DNA from: an uncultured Elusimicrobia bacterium
GTDB lineage: Bacteria > Elusimicrobiota > Elusimicrobia > UBA1565 > UBA9628
Direction of reading: 5' to 3'
DNA: 39,706 nt
Assembly: GCA_903881545.1 (NCBI GenBank)
Contig: CAIRTQ010000083.1
Coordinates: 1-39,706 of the forward strand
Shown here: positions 23,208 to 31,045 of the stretch, piece by piece
How the letters are laid out: each line of letters starts with the position of its first letter
How positions within the stretch are numbered: the stretch's first letter is position 1
Translations under genes and position numbers: made by a program
The notes under the pieces: generated by a model
Told to the model about the DNA's origin: nothing
Database searches by the model: none
The model's input: only the letters and a program-made list of their open reading frames with translations

Positions 23208-24224
23208 ATGAATTTCGCAATCATCTGGTTCATATTGTGGGGCGTGCTGTGGACCGTCTATTTCGTGCTGGACGGCTTCGACCTGGGCGCGGGCATGCTG
23301 CAGCCCTTCATCGCCCGCGGCGAGTCGGAGCGCCACGCCGTCGCGGCCAGCATCGGGCCCTTCTGGAACGGCAACGAGGTCTGGCTGCTCACCGCCGGCG
23401 GCGCGACCTTCGCCGCGTTCCCGACCGCCTACGCCGTCATGTTCAGCAGCCTTTACTCCGCGCTCCTGCTCGTCCTCTTCGCCCTCATCGCGCGCGGAGT
23501 GGCCCTGGAACTGCGCAACAAGGAGCCGGGCGCGGCCTGGCGGCGCGCCTGGGACAGCGCCTTCTTCACGGGCAGCGCCGCGGCGGCCTTGCTCTTCGGG
23601 GTGGCCTTCGGCAACATCTTCTCGGGCCTGCCCCTGGACGCGGCGGGCTATCACGGCTCCTTGCTGGGCTTGCTCAATCCCTACGGCCTGCTGACCGGGG
23701 TCCTTTTCGTATTGCTCTTCCTGGTGCACGGAGCGCTGTGGCTGGCGATCAAGACCGCGGGCGCACTGTCGTCGCGCGCGGCCGTCGCGGCCAAGGGCCT
23801 GTGGCTCGCCCTGGTCCCGGTCGCGGTCGCTTTCCTGGCCGCGACCGCTTACGCAACCAAGCTCTACGATAATTACCTGGCGCATCCCGCGCTCTTCCTG
23901 GTGCCCTTGCTGGCGGTAGCGGGCCTGCTCGGCAGCAGGCTGGCGTCCGGCCTAAAGGCCTTCCTCTGCTCCGGTCTTACCATAGCCATGGTGACCGCGA
24001 CCGGGATCATCGGCCTGTTCCCGAACCTCCTGCCATCAAGCCTGGACCCCGCCTACAGCGTCACCATCGCCAACGCCGCATCGAGCCCCTACACGCTCAA
24101 GATCATGACCGTGGTGGCGCTCTGCTTCGTTCCGGTGGTCATCTGCTATCAGCTCTGGAGCTACCGGGTCCTCCGGCAGGCGGTAGACCCGTCGCGGCCG
24201 TCAGCCCAAGACGAGGCGTATTGA
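23208..24224 (+). CDS. cydB: Cytochrome bd ubiquinol oxidase subunit II
   Basis: The 338-residue second subunit of cytochrome bd is a multi-span membrane protein that supports heme insertion and assembly. Family marks are the start F-V-L-D-G-F-D-L-G-A-G-M-L, I-G-P-F-W-N-G-N-E-V-W-L-L and F-P-x-x-Y-A-V-M-F-S-S-L-Y. The start is one base after the cydA stop. The stop shares one base with the next start (TGATG at 24222-24226). No cydX-like microprotein or cydCD is seen. Confidence 0.97.
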   Translation: MNFAIIWFILWGVLWTVYFVLDGFDLGAGMLQPFIARGESERHAVAASIGPFWNGNEVWLLTAGGATFAAFPTAYAVMFSSLYSALLLVLFALIARGVALELRNKEPGAAWRRAWDSAFFTGSAAAALLFGVAFGNIFSGLPLDAAGYHGSLLGLLNPYGLLTGVLFVLLFLVHGALWLAIKTAGALSSRAAVAAKGLWLALVPVAVAFLAATAYATKLYDNYLAHPALFLVPLLAVAGLLGSRLASGLKAFLCSGLTIAMVTATGIIGLFPNLLPSSLDPAYSVTIANAASSPYTLKIMTVVALCFVPVVICYQLWSYRVLRQAVDPSRPSAQDEAY

Positions 24225-24946
24225 TGCCCGCCGTCGCCCGACGCGCGCTCAAGTCCGGCGGCCTCGCGGCCGTGCTTCTTCTCGGGCTTTGCCGCCCCGG
24301 CCAGGGCCAGCTGCCCAGTTCGGACCTGCGCGTCACGGTCTCCACGGCCGCGGTCACCGGCCTGGCCTGCCGCAAGCGCGCCTTTGCGCTGGAGATGACC
24401 ACCGCAGTCCGTTTAAATTTCAAGAAAGTGGTCTCCGAGGTCTTCACGAGCGATCCAGATCCGCAGATGCTGGTCCTCGGACTCCCCGTCCTGGCGTTGT
24501 TGGTCCCTGCGTTTCTGCTGGCGCCGCCTGCGGACCTCGCGGCGGCGCCGTGGCGCAAGGAATGCGATTTTACCTTGACGGCCCGCGGCGCCTTGATGGG
24601 CTGGGCCGGCGTCGCGGCCGGCCCGGAGCAGGTCTCCTTGGCGGGCAGGAACCTCCTTTCGCCCGGCATGGAGGGTATCGCGCCGCCCGTCTATGATCTG
24701 CGCCTGGCCTCCGCTACGGCGGACGGCCAAGGACGATTCTCCATCTTCCTGCCTGGCCATGTCGGCCGTAGCGCGGACTTAGAGCTCTCTTGGAAAGTCA
24801 ACGCCCTGCCTTCGGGCGCCATGGTCTTGCGCAAGAGGGGGGGGCACTTCACCCTCTTCGAGCCGGCTCAGCCCGAGTTCGGGGCCGCGCCGGACAGCGG
24901 CGAGGAATCCGCGCCCCTGCTGATCCATCCAAGAGGCGCGCCTTGA
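24224..24946 (+). CDS. Exported protein of unknown function in the cydAB operon
   Basis: A 240-residue protein I do not recognise. It begins with a signal sequence (A-R-R-A-L-K-S-G-G-L-A-A-V-L-L-L-G-L, residues 5-22). Near the middle is a hydrophobic run (about 80-105, M-L-V-L-G-L-P-V-L-A) flanked by charged stretches, so it may be membrane-anchored. The C-terminal half looks beta-rich (Y-D-L-R-L-A-S-A-T-A-D-G-Q-G-R-F-S-I-F-L-P-G). The start overlaps the cydB stop by one base, so it is cotranslated with the oxidase. A role in assembly or protection of cytochrome bd is only inference from position. Confidence 0.65.
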   Translation: MPAVARRALKSGGLAAVLLLGLCRPGQGQLPSSDLRVTVSTAAVTGLACRKRAFALEMTTAVRLNFKKVVSEVFTSDPDPQMLVLGLPVLALLVPAFLLAPPADLAAAPWRKECDFTLTARGALMGWAGVAAGPEQVSLAGRNLLSPGMEGIAPPVYDLRLASATADGQGRFSIFLPGHVGRSADLELSWKVNALPSGAMVLRKRGGHFTLFEPAQPEFGAAPDSGEESAPLLIHPRGAP

Positions 24947-24982
24947 GCCCTATCGCCCTGCCCGGCCTCGCAACCAAATAAA

Positions 24983-25396
24983 ATGGATTTGAGGAGTGTT
25001 CGGAAAAGTTCTAGAATCTGGCTGCGGTACCGTCCCATCCCGATGCTAGCGCGCTTGAAGACTCTCCGGCCTTCCAGGCTCCATCCAAAGGTGCGCGCCA
25101 AGGTGGCTCAAGGCGTGGGCAAGTTGCGCCGTTTCACCTTGGCCCGCATGCAGGCAGGCTACATCGCGCGGATGCGCCTGCGGCGCCGCGGGGAGTGCCG
25201 GCGCTGCGGCCTCTGCTGCAAGCTGCTTTTCGAATGCCCCTTCCTGAAGAACCTGCCCGACGGAACCTGCCGCTGCCGCATCCAAGGCCGCAAGCCTGAC
25301 AACTGCGCCGTCTTCCCCATCGACGAGCGGGACCTGCGGGAGCGCGACCTCATCGGCGCGGGCCAGCCCTGCGGCTTCCACTTCCACAACGCCTGA
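24983..25396 (+). CDS. CxxCxxCC-motif (YkgJ-family) cysteine cluster protein
   Basis: The 137-residue protein has a basic N-terminal half and then a zinc/iron-chelating cysteine domain: C-R-R-C-G-L-C-C, then F-E-C-P-F, D-G-T-C-R-C-R-I and P-D-N-C-A-V-F-P-I-D. This is the pattern of the putative zinc- or iron-chelating family PF03692 (YkgJ). Its biochemical role is unknown. It lies 36 bases after the cyd operon and may be cotranscribed. It converges with the nucleoside transporter gene; a CTCCCGCGGGAG palindrome lies at 25408-25419 between their ends. Confidence 0.85.
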   Translation: MDLRSVRKSSRIWLRYRPIPMLARLKTLRPSRLHPKVRAKVAQGVGKLRRFTLARMQAGYIARMRLRRRGECRRCGLCCKLLFECPFLKNLPDGTCRCRIQGRKPDNCAVFPIDERDLRERDLIGAGQPCGFHFHNA

Positions 25397-25433
25397 AAGC
25401 CTCTTCACTCCCGCGGGAGCCGGGCCCCGTGGT

Positions 25434-26702
25434 TTACGGGACGATGATGCCCACGATGCAGGCGGTGGAGAAGCAGGCCAAGGACCCGCCGATGAGCGCC
25501 TTCATGCCCAGCCTGGCCAGGTCCTTCTTTCTCGTAGGCGCCATGGGACCGATGCCGCCGATCTGGATGGCGATGGAGAGGAAGTTTGAGAAACCGCAGA
25601 GCGCCTGGATGCAGATGACCCAGGCCCGGTGCGACAGGGCCGCGGCGCCGCCGTGCGCGGCGGCGTAGCTGCTCAGGTCCAGGTAGGCCACGAATTCGTT
25701 GAAGAAGGTCTTCTCGCCGAGGAGCCGGCCGATGTTGGGGCACTCGGGCCACGGCACGCCCATGATCCAGGCCACAGGGGAGAAGACCCAGCCCAGCACC
25801 TGCTCGAAGCCGATCTCAGGATGGCCGAAGCAGCCGCAGAGGTGGTGCAGGCCCCAGTTCGCCATGGCCAGGATGGCCATGAAGGCCACGAGCATGGCCG
25901 CCACGTTCAAGGCCAGCTGCATGCCCATGGCGGCGCCGCTGGCGGCCGCGTCGATGACATTGACATGGTCCTCGATGCGCTCGACGCTGAGCCGGCCCAT
26001 GGTCTTGGGCACCCCGGTCTCGGGGACCATGAGCTTGGAGATGAGGAAGGTGGCGGGGGTGGCCATGACGCAGGCGGCCAGCAGGTGGCCGGACGCGTCG
26101 GGGAAGTAGGCCGCGAGCATGCCGCCATAGATGACGATGAGCCCGCCCGAGATGTGGGCCATGCCCGAGATCATGATGGTCAGGAGTTCGGACTCGGTCA
26201 TCTCAGCGATGTAGGGCTTGACCAGGAGCGGTGCCTCGGTCTGGCCCATGAATATGCTGGCCGAGGCGCTCAGGCTCTCGGCGCCGGAGACCCGGCAGGT
26301 CCAGGCCATGAGCTTGGCGAAGCCCCGGACCACGAACTGCATCACGCCCAGATAGTAAAGCACGGACATGAGCGTGGAGACGAACACGATGGTGGGCAGG
26401 ACCTGAAAGGCGAAGAACACGCCCATGGAGCCGGGCCGGCCCAAGGGCACGGCCAGGTTGCCGAAGACGAACCGGGCGCCGTCGGTCTGGAAGTCCAGGA
26501 GCTTATTGACGGCCCCGCCCACTCCTGAGAAGAATCTCAGGCCGACCCCGGTCTTTAGGATCAGGAGGGCGAAGGCAAACTGCAGGGCCACGCTCCAAAA
26601 AATAGTGCGCGGGCTCACATCCCTGCGGTTCTTGCAGAAGAGCCAGGCCAGGCCCATCATCACTACGGCGCCCGCGGCACTAGTGAGCTGGTAGCGGTTC
26701 AT
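25434..26702 (-). CDS. Concentrative nucleoside transporter (CNT/NupC family)
   Basis: The 422-residue membrane protein imports nucleosides with H+ or Na+. CNT marks are the N-terminal gate region (G-V-G-L-R-F-F), the G-Q-T-E-A-P-L-L-V-K-P-Y box, the later E-K-T-F-F-N-E-F-V-A-Y-L motif and the C-terminal A-L-C-G-F-S-N-F-x-S-I-A-I-Q-I-G-G-I. The length fits the bacterial family (about 400-425). It is the last gene of a minus-strand operon, 12 bases after the permease stop, which suggests joint nucleoside and base uptake. Confidence 0.93.
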   Translation of the reverse strand: MNRYQLTSAAGAVVMMGLAWLFCKNRRDVSPRTIFWSVALQFAFALLILKTGVGLRFFSGVGGAVNKLLDFQTDGARFVFGNLAVPLGRPGSMGVFFAFQVLPTIVFVSTLMSVLYYLGVMQFVVRGFAKLMAWTCRVSGAESLSASASIFMGQTEAPLLVKPYIAEMTESELLTIMISGMAHISGGLIVIYGGMLAAYFPDASGHLLAACVMATPATFLISKLMVPETGVPKTMGRLSVERIEDHVNVIDAAASGAAMGMQLALNVAAMLVAFMAILAMANWGLHHLCGCFGHPEIGFEQVLGWVFSPVAWIMGVPWPECPNIGRLLGEKTFFNEFVAYLDLSSYAAAHGGAAALSHRAWVICIQALCGFSNFLSIAIQIGGIGPMAPTRKKDLARLGMKALIGGSLACFSTACIVGIIVP

Positions 26703-26714
26703 GGGCCGGCCTCG

Positions 26715-28322
26715 TTAAGCGAGCTCGGGGGCGGGAGCCCGGCTTTCCTTAGTGAAGGACAGCGCGAAAAACATGAGCGCCAGGACCACATAGGCCATGC
26801 TGAACTGGTAGGGGATGCGGCTGGCCGGGGCGGCGAGGTGCCAGGGCAGGTACATGTTGCCGTCGGGAGAGGCGGAATGGATGATGCCCACGAAGCTCAG
26901 GGCGGCCGCGATGAAGAGATAGACCGCGGACATCCTGAGCTTGCGGTCGATCAGCTTGGCCATGAACGCGCCCCAGAGCATGGCGGTCAGGATGAAGCCG
27001 TTGCCCAGGGCCACGATGACCAGGAGTTCGGGCAGGGCCTTGCCCGGCGCAACCAGCTGCTTATTGAAGACCTCTATGGGCACGAAGTCAGGATTGGAGA
27101 GCTTGATCTGCAGCAGCCGGGCCACGGTGGGAAAATAGGCGAAAGCCACGGCCGGCGCGTGCGACTTCGGGCAGGCGTGGAAAGCTTGGCACATGATGTC
27201 CAGCGCGACGAAGATGAGGATGGGCGCCAGCACCGCCCTGGGAATGAGCTCGACGATGTAGCCGATGTAGCCGAACACTCCGCCCAGGCCGATGAAGAGC
27301 CCGGTCAGGAGCGTGTAGCCGGCGCGGCTGCCCATCTGCTTGTACGCGGGCTGGCCGATGTAAGGCGTAGACTGGGCCACTCCGCCGCAGACCCCGGCGA
27401 TCAAGGTGGCGAAGGCCTCGGTCAGCAGGATGTGCCGCGTGTTGTAGTCGTCGCCCGCAACGCGGGCGCTTTCGGTCACGTTGATGCCCCCGACCACGGT
27501 CAGGATGGCGAAGGGGATGGCGATGGGCAGATACTCCAACGCCTGGCGCAGTCCGTGCACGAAGCCCAAAGTGGGGATGGGGACGCCGAAATGGAGCTCG
27601 CCGATGGGCGCGTGGTAGGCGCCGCCAACCAAACCCAAGGGAGCGAAGATGTAGTAGGCGGCCGTCCCGATGGCCACGGCCGCGAGCACGCCCGGGAAGT
27701 TATGGGGGAGCTTGATGCCCGCCACGAGGTTATAAAGGATAAGCCCCAAGGCGATCATGCCCACCAAGGGCATGCCGAAGATGTCCATGAGCGGCACCAG
27801 GCCGATCAAGGCGAGGCCGATGCCGGCCAGCGAGCCGAGCAGGCCCGCCTGGGGCACGATCTTCTGCACCCAGCCGCCGATGAAGGAGAAGATCACCTTG
27901 ACGATGCCGATGAGGACCATGGTGGCCATGCCCACATACCAGGTGTTCATGGCGGCCTGCTCGACCGGCATGCCTTTCGCCTTCATGGCGAGGAAACACG
28001 GCCCCAGCACGGTCAGGGCGATGCCGATGGTGGAGGGGGTGTCCAGGCCCAAAGGCATGGCCGTGACCTTGGTATTGCCGGTCTTCTTGGCCAGGCGGAA
28101 GGCCATCCAGGTGTAGATGATGTCGCCGAAGAGCACGCCGAAGGCGGTGCCCGGGAACATGCGCTTGTAAACGATGGCCGCGGGGTAGCCGAAGCCGAAG
28201 ACGAGGATGCCGGCCAGGAAGGAGAGGACGGTCATGTTGTCGAACATGAGGCCAAAGAAGCCGTTGATATCACCCCTGACGAACCATTCGTATTTCTGAG
28301 GGCGGGAAGAAGCGTTGTCCAT
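26715..28322 (-). CDS. NCS2/AzgA-like nucleobase permease
   Basis: This 535-residue protein has about 12-14 membrane spans. The start G-D-I-N-G-F-F-G-L-M-F-D-N, then T-A-M-P-L-G-L-D-T-P-S-T and G-G-V-A-Q-S-T-P-Y-I-G-Q-P-A-Y-K resemble the xanthine/uracil/hypoxanthine permeases, most like the AzgA branch (COG2252). Substrate is inferred from the neighbouring nucleoside transporter. The frame stays open upstream into the hydrolase gene, but the conserved part begins at ATG 28322, 11 bases after the hydrolase stop. Confidence 0.82.
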   Translation of the reverse strand: MDNASSRPQKYEWFVRGDINGFFGLMFDNMTVLSFLAGILVFGFGYPAAIVYKRMFPGTAFGVLFGDIIYTWMAFRLAKKTGNTKVTAMPLGLDTPSTIGIALTVLGPCFLAMKAKGMPVEQAAMNTWYVGMATMVLIGIVKVIFSFIGGWVQKIVPQAGLLGSLAGIGLALIGLVPLMDIFGMPLVGMIALGLILYNLVAGIKLPHNFPGVLAAVAIGTAAYYIFAPLGLVGGAYHAPIGELHFGVPIPTLGFVHGLRQALEYLPIAIPFAILTVVGGINVTESARVAGDDYNTRHILLTEAFATLIAGVCGGVAQSTPYIGQPAYKQMGSRAGYTLLTGLFIGLGGVFGYIGYIVELIPRAVLAPILIFVALDIMCQAFHACPKSHAPAVAFAYFPTVARLLQIKLSNPDFVPIEVFNKQLVAPGKALPELLVIVALGNGFILTAMLWGAFMAKLIDRKLRMSAVYLFIAAALSFVGIIHSASPDGNMYLPWHLAAPASRIPYQFSMAYVVLALMFFALSFTKESRAPAPELA

Positions 28323-28333
28323 ACGGGATGCTC

Positions 28334-29170
28334 CTAGAGGGCGTAGTGCCGCAAGAATGCCAGCACCGCCTGCGGGTAGGCTTCTCCGGTCTCCACATAG
28401 CCTTCGCCGTGCCGGCCCTTGGTCACCACGAACTCCTTGGGCTGGGGCGCGGCCGCGAACAGGGCCTGGCCCATGCTGAAGGGCACCACGCGGTCCTCGC
28501 GGCTGTGCAGGATCATGAGCGGGAAATGAATGCGGGGGATCTTGGCCAGGTTGTCGTAGCGTAGGGTGACCACGCGGCCTGCGGGCAGCCAGGAGAAATT
28601 GCGCCGGCACATATCCACGATGGAGGTGAAGGTGCTGTCCAAAATGAGGACCTTGGGCGCATGGCGCAGGGCGGTCTCCAGGGCGATGGCGCCGCCAAGG
28701 GACTCGCCGTAGATGATGATCCTCTCCGGCGGGAAGCCCTTGTCCTGCGCCAGGTAGCGGTACGCGGCCTCCGCGTCAAGGTAAGTCCCTTCTTCCGAAG
28801 GCTTGCCTTCGCTCTTGCCGTAGCCCCGGTAATCAAAAAGCAGGACGTTAAGGCCCAAGCGCTGGAGTATGCTGACTTTGTGCACCCGGTTGCCCATGTT
28901 GCCCGCATTGCCGTGGCAGTACATGAGCACAAGCTTCTGGCCGGAGAGAGGCCCCTTCTCGGCGGGCAGGAACCACGCCTGGATCCGGGTCCCGTCGGAC
29001 GAGCGCAGCGCCGCGTCCTCGCAGGCCAATCCAGAATCGGCCGGAATGGTCTTGAATATCCGCGAGGGATGGTAAAGCTGCGCTTGCTCGAACCAGCGCA
29101 GGCCGGGCCGCGCCAGTCCCGCCAGAAGCATCACTGCGGCGGCCATGATAAGACGATTGCGCAGTCTCAT
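28334..29170 (-). CDS. Membrane-anchored alpha/beta hydrolase (BEM46/YfhR type)
   Basis: The 278-residue protein has an N-terminal signal anchor (R-N-R-L-I-M-A-A-A-V-M-L-L-A-G-L) and a serine hydrolase fold. It has the oxyanion strand M-Y-C-H-G-N-A-G-N, F-D-Y-R-G-Y-G-K-S, nucleophile Ser157 in G-E-S-L-G-G, the acid in H-S-R-E-D-R-V-V-P and His in K-G-R-H-G-E-G-Y. This is the BEM46/ABHD13 pattern. Substrate is unknown. The -10 TATCAT ends seven bases before ATG 29170, favouring a leaderless mRNA. It heads the operon with the two nucleobase/nucleoside transporters, so it may act on an esterified nucleoside source, though that is only a guess. Confidence 0.85.
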   Translation of the reverse strand: MRLRNRLIMAAAVMLLAGLARPGLRWFEQAQLYHPSRIFKTIPADSGLACEDAALRSSDGTRIQAWFLPAEKGPLSGQKLVLMYCHGNAGNMGNRVHKVSILQRLGLNVLLFDYRGYGKSEGKPSEEGTYLDAEAAYRYLAQDKGFPPERIIIYGESLGGAIALETALRHAPKVLILDSTFTSIVDMCRRNFSWLPAGRVVTLRYDNLAKIPRIHFPLMILHSREDRVVPFSMGQALFAAAPQPKEFVVTKGRHGEGYVETGEAYPQAVLAFLRHYAL

Positions 29171-29177
29171 GGGAGCT

Positions 29178-29187
29178 ATGATAGCAA
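29178..29187 (-). promoter_or_regulatory. Extended -10 promoter (TTGCTATCAT) seven bases before the hydrolase start
   Basis: On the minus strand TTGCTATCAT is followed by a seven-base spacer and ATG at 29170, placing +1 at or one base before the start codon. Confidence 0.6.
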
Positions 29188-29219
29188 AACGCCACCGGAG
29201 CGGCCGCGCCTCGACGGGC

Positions 29220-29870
29220 TCATGGCTTGAGGCAGGCAAGCAACTCCTGCGGCTTGCGGATCAGCACGCGCGCGCCGAACCGGCGCAATTCCGCGGCGTC
29301 CCGGAAACCCCAAAGAGCACCCACGGCGAACATGCCCGCGGCGTTGGCCGCCTTCATGTCCACGCTGGTGTCTCCTATATACAAGATATCATGCGGGGGG
29401 ACTTTCATCTTGCGGGCCGCGGCAAGGAGGGCCGCCGGGGCGGGCTTGAGCGGGATACCGGCCCTGGCCCCGCGCACGACCTCGAAGCGCCATCCCGGCA
29501 GGAGCTTTCCCACGCAGACCTCGGTAAAGTGCTGGGTCTTATTCGAAACGATGGCCATAGGCAAGCCCTGGCGGACAATGCCGTCGAGCATTCGCTTCAC
29601 GCCCGGATAGGGGCGCGTCTTATCGAAGGCATGCTTGGCGTAAAGCTCGGTGTAGCGCCGCGCGCGCAGGCGCATCCCGTTTCCTCGGAGGGCCTCAGCG
29701 GGAAAGGCCCGCGTCAGGAGCTCCTTGAGCCCATCGCCGACGAAATGACGGTAGGGATCCAAGGGATGCGGCGGCAGGCCGCATTCAACGCGAACGATGT
29801 TCACGCACTTGGCGATGTCGGCCAAGGTGTCGAGCAGGGTCCCGTCCAGGTCGAAGATGACGGCTTTCAT
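29220..29870 (-). CDS. HAD-superfamily phosphatase, phosphoglycolate phosphatase-like
   Basis: The 216-residue HAD hydrolase has motif I F-D-L-D-G-T-L-L-D-T, motif II I-V-S-N-K-T, the motif III Lys in P-L-K-P-A-P, and motif IV Y-I-G-D-T-S-V-D-M-K-A-A. The cap is of the C1 helical type, as in Gph, which removes 2-phosphoglycolate. HAD substrate calls are uncertain; pyrophosphatase or nucleotidase activity is possible. TAAAAT ends six bases before the ATG at 29870, so the mRNA is probably leaderless. It is separated by 49 bases from the hydrolase start downstream. Confidence 0.87.
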   Translation of the reverse strand: MKAVIFDLDGTLLDTLADIAKCVNIVRVECGLPPHPLDPYRHFVGDGLKELLTRAFPAEALRGNGMRLRARRYTELYAKHAFDKTRPYPGVKRMLDGIVRQGLPMAIVSNKTQHFTEVCVGKLLPGWRFEVVRGARAGIPLKPAPAALLAAARKMKVPPHDILYIGDTSVDMKAANAAGMFAVGALWGFRDAAELRRFGARVLIRKPQELLACLKP

Positions 29871-29876
29871 GCGGAT

Positions 29877-29885
29877 ATTTTACCA
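29877..29885 (-). promoter_or_regulatory. Extended -10 (TGGTAAAAT) giving a leaderless start at 29870
   Basis: TG-G-TAAAAT on the minus strand with a six-base spacer (ATCCGC) before ATG. Confidence 0.55.
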
Positions 29886-29932
29886 ATTCGCGCGGGACCT
29901 GGACGGCGAAAGCGCGATGTTTTCGAGGGCGG

Positions 29933-30901
29933 TCAGAACGCGTTCGGCATCACGTCAGAGGCGGGTATATCCAGGTCCAGCTGGGAGTTGATGGTCCGAA
30001 AGAACCTGTGAAAACCGATGAAATAGGAAGAGTGCCAGGCGCCGTGGTTCTTGAGCACCTTCAAATCCTTCTCCGCCCCGATCGTGTGCCGCAGATCCCA
30101 GCGGGCGTCTTCCAACAGGGCTTGGTCGCGGTCCGCGCCGCCATCCACGCGATAGTTGACATCGGCGGCGGGAATCTCATGCGAGACCACATCACGCTTG
30201 GCCCAAAAATTGGTCCAAAGCCCCACATTGGCCGGCTTGCTCACCTGCTCTCCGAAGTCTTGGGCGGGTAATTCCATGCGCGAAAATTCTCTGATGATCC
30301 AGTTGGATGGCACCAGCGGCGATCCTACCGTGATCATCTTCTCGATGCGGACCGGCGAGCCTTGCGCCGCCAAGCTAGCAAGCACGTGGCGGATGATCAC
30401 GGTGCCCCAGCTATGGGAGAAAGCATACACGGGCTTGTGATTGGCCTGGGCCACGGCATAGACCTGGGACAGCCAACCCTGGATCTGCGCTTCCGCCTCG
30501 GCAGTGTGGTCAGGATTCCTGGTCCAGCGCAGGGGCACGACCAGGTAATGCTTGCCCGCTCTGGCCAGCATCCCGTTCAGGGAGTCCTCCAAATAAGAAT
30601 TGGGCTGCGCAGAGTACCCCGGGTCGCCGAAAGTCAAATCCTCCGCTTCCACCGCTGCGGCGTCCCTGCCCACCGTCAGCCTCTTCAAGATCCTGTCGAT
30701 GACGGCCTTCTTGGCGTCATCCATGTTCATCCCGGTGACCGTGACCACCACCGCGTCGTAATTCGGCACATCCTGGGGCTTGAAATCAAAAAAGACCGGC
30801 GCGGCATTAAGGACGATTTCCTCGGCGGCGGCCGGCTTCAGAGGGACCAGGACAGTTGCGAGCAGGAGGAGCACGCCGCCTATGGTCTTTATTGATTTCA
30901 T
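29933..30901 (-). CDS. Secreted alpha/beta hydrolase, lipase-like (paralogue A)
   Basis: The 322-residue protein has a signal peptide (K-S-I-K-T-I-G-G-V-L-L-L-L-A-T-V, cleaved near A-A-A). The nucleophile motif is S-H-S164-W-G, a G-x-S-x-G variant with Ser in the first position. Conserved blocks shared with the gene at 33278 include F-F-D-F-K-P-Q-D-V, E-D-S-L-N-G-M-L, H-Y-L-V-V-P-L-R-W, A-Q-A-N-H-K-P and the C-terminal L-D-L-D-I-P, ending in N-A-F. A lipase or esterase role is inferred from the fold. It is divergent from the organophosphate transporter gene. The frame reads on far upstream, but ATG 30901 starts the signal peptide. Confidence 0.8.
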   Translation of the reverse strand: MKSIKTIGGVLLLLATVLVPLKPAAAEEIVLNAAPVFFDFKPQDVPNYDAVVVTVTGMNMDDAKKAVIDRILKRLTVGRDAAAVEAEDLTFGDPGYSAQPNSYLEDSLNGMLARAGKHYLVVPLRWTRNPDHTAEAEAQIQGWLSQVYAVAQANHKPVYAFSHSWGTVIIRHVLASLAAQGSPVRIEKMITVGSPLVPSNWIIREFSRMELPAQDFGEQVSKPANVGLWTNFWAKRDVVSHEIPAADVNYRVDGGADRDQALLEDARWDLRHTIGAEKDLKVLKNHGAWHSSYFIGFHRFFRTINSQLDLDIPASDVMPNAF

Positions 30902-31022
30902 GTTTGACTTGATTAGAATATAAGAAATAATCGGCATGCGTACAAGAGCCAGGAGTCCTAGAGCGCCATAGGCCAAAAGTCCCACCAAGACCCTCGCCTG
31001 CATCGCGGCCGGCGGCGGGCTT

Positions 31023-31032
31023 TTGCTATCAT
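31023..31032 (+). promoter_or_regulatory. Extended -10 promoter (TTGCTATCAT) overlapping an upstream ATG of the transporter frame
   Basis: The -10 includes the AT of the ATG at 31031, so that codon lies upstream of +1 and cannot be the start of this transcript. The next in-frame ATG, 31046, is about seven bases after the predicted +1. Confidence 0.6.
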
Positions 31033-31045
31033 GGCTCCCAGCGAC

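Noticed and set aside
25408-25419. CTCCCGCGGGAG palindrome as a terminator
   Set aside because: It is a loopless palindrome without a T-run, and such GC palindromes are expected by chance here.
26838-28337. 499-codon plus-strand frame over the permease gene
   Set aside because: The composition (His, Asp, Glu, Gly) is the mirror of a membrane protein on the minus strand.
28323-28610. Longer start for the nucleobase permease
   Set aside because: The extra residues lie inside the hydrolase gene in another frame and do not look like the family; ATG 28322 gives the conserved start.
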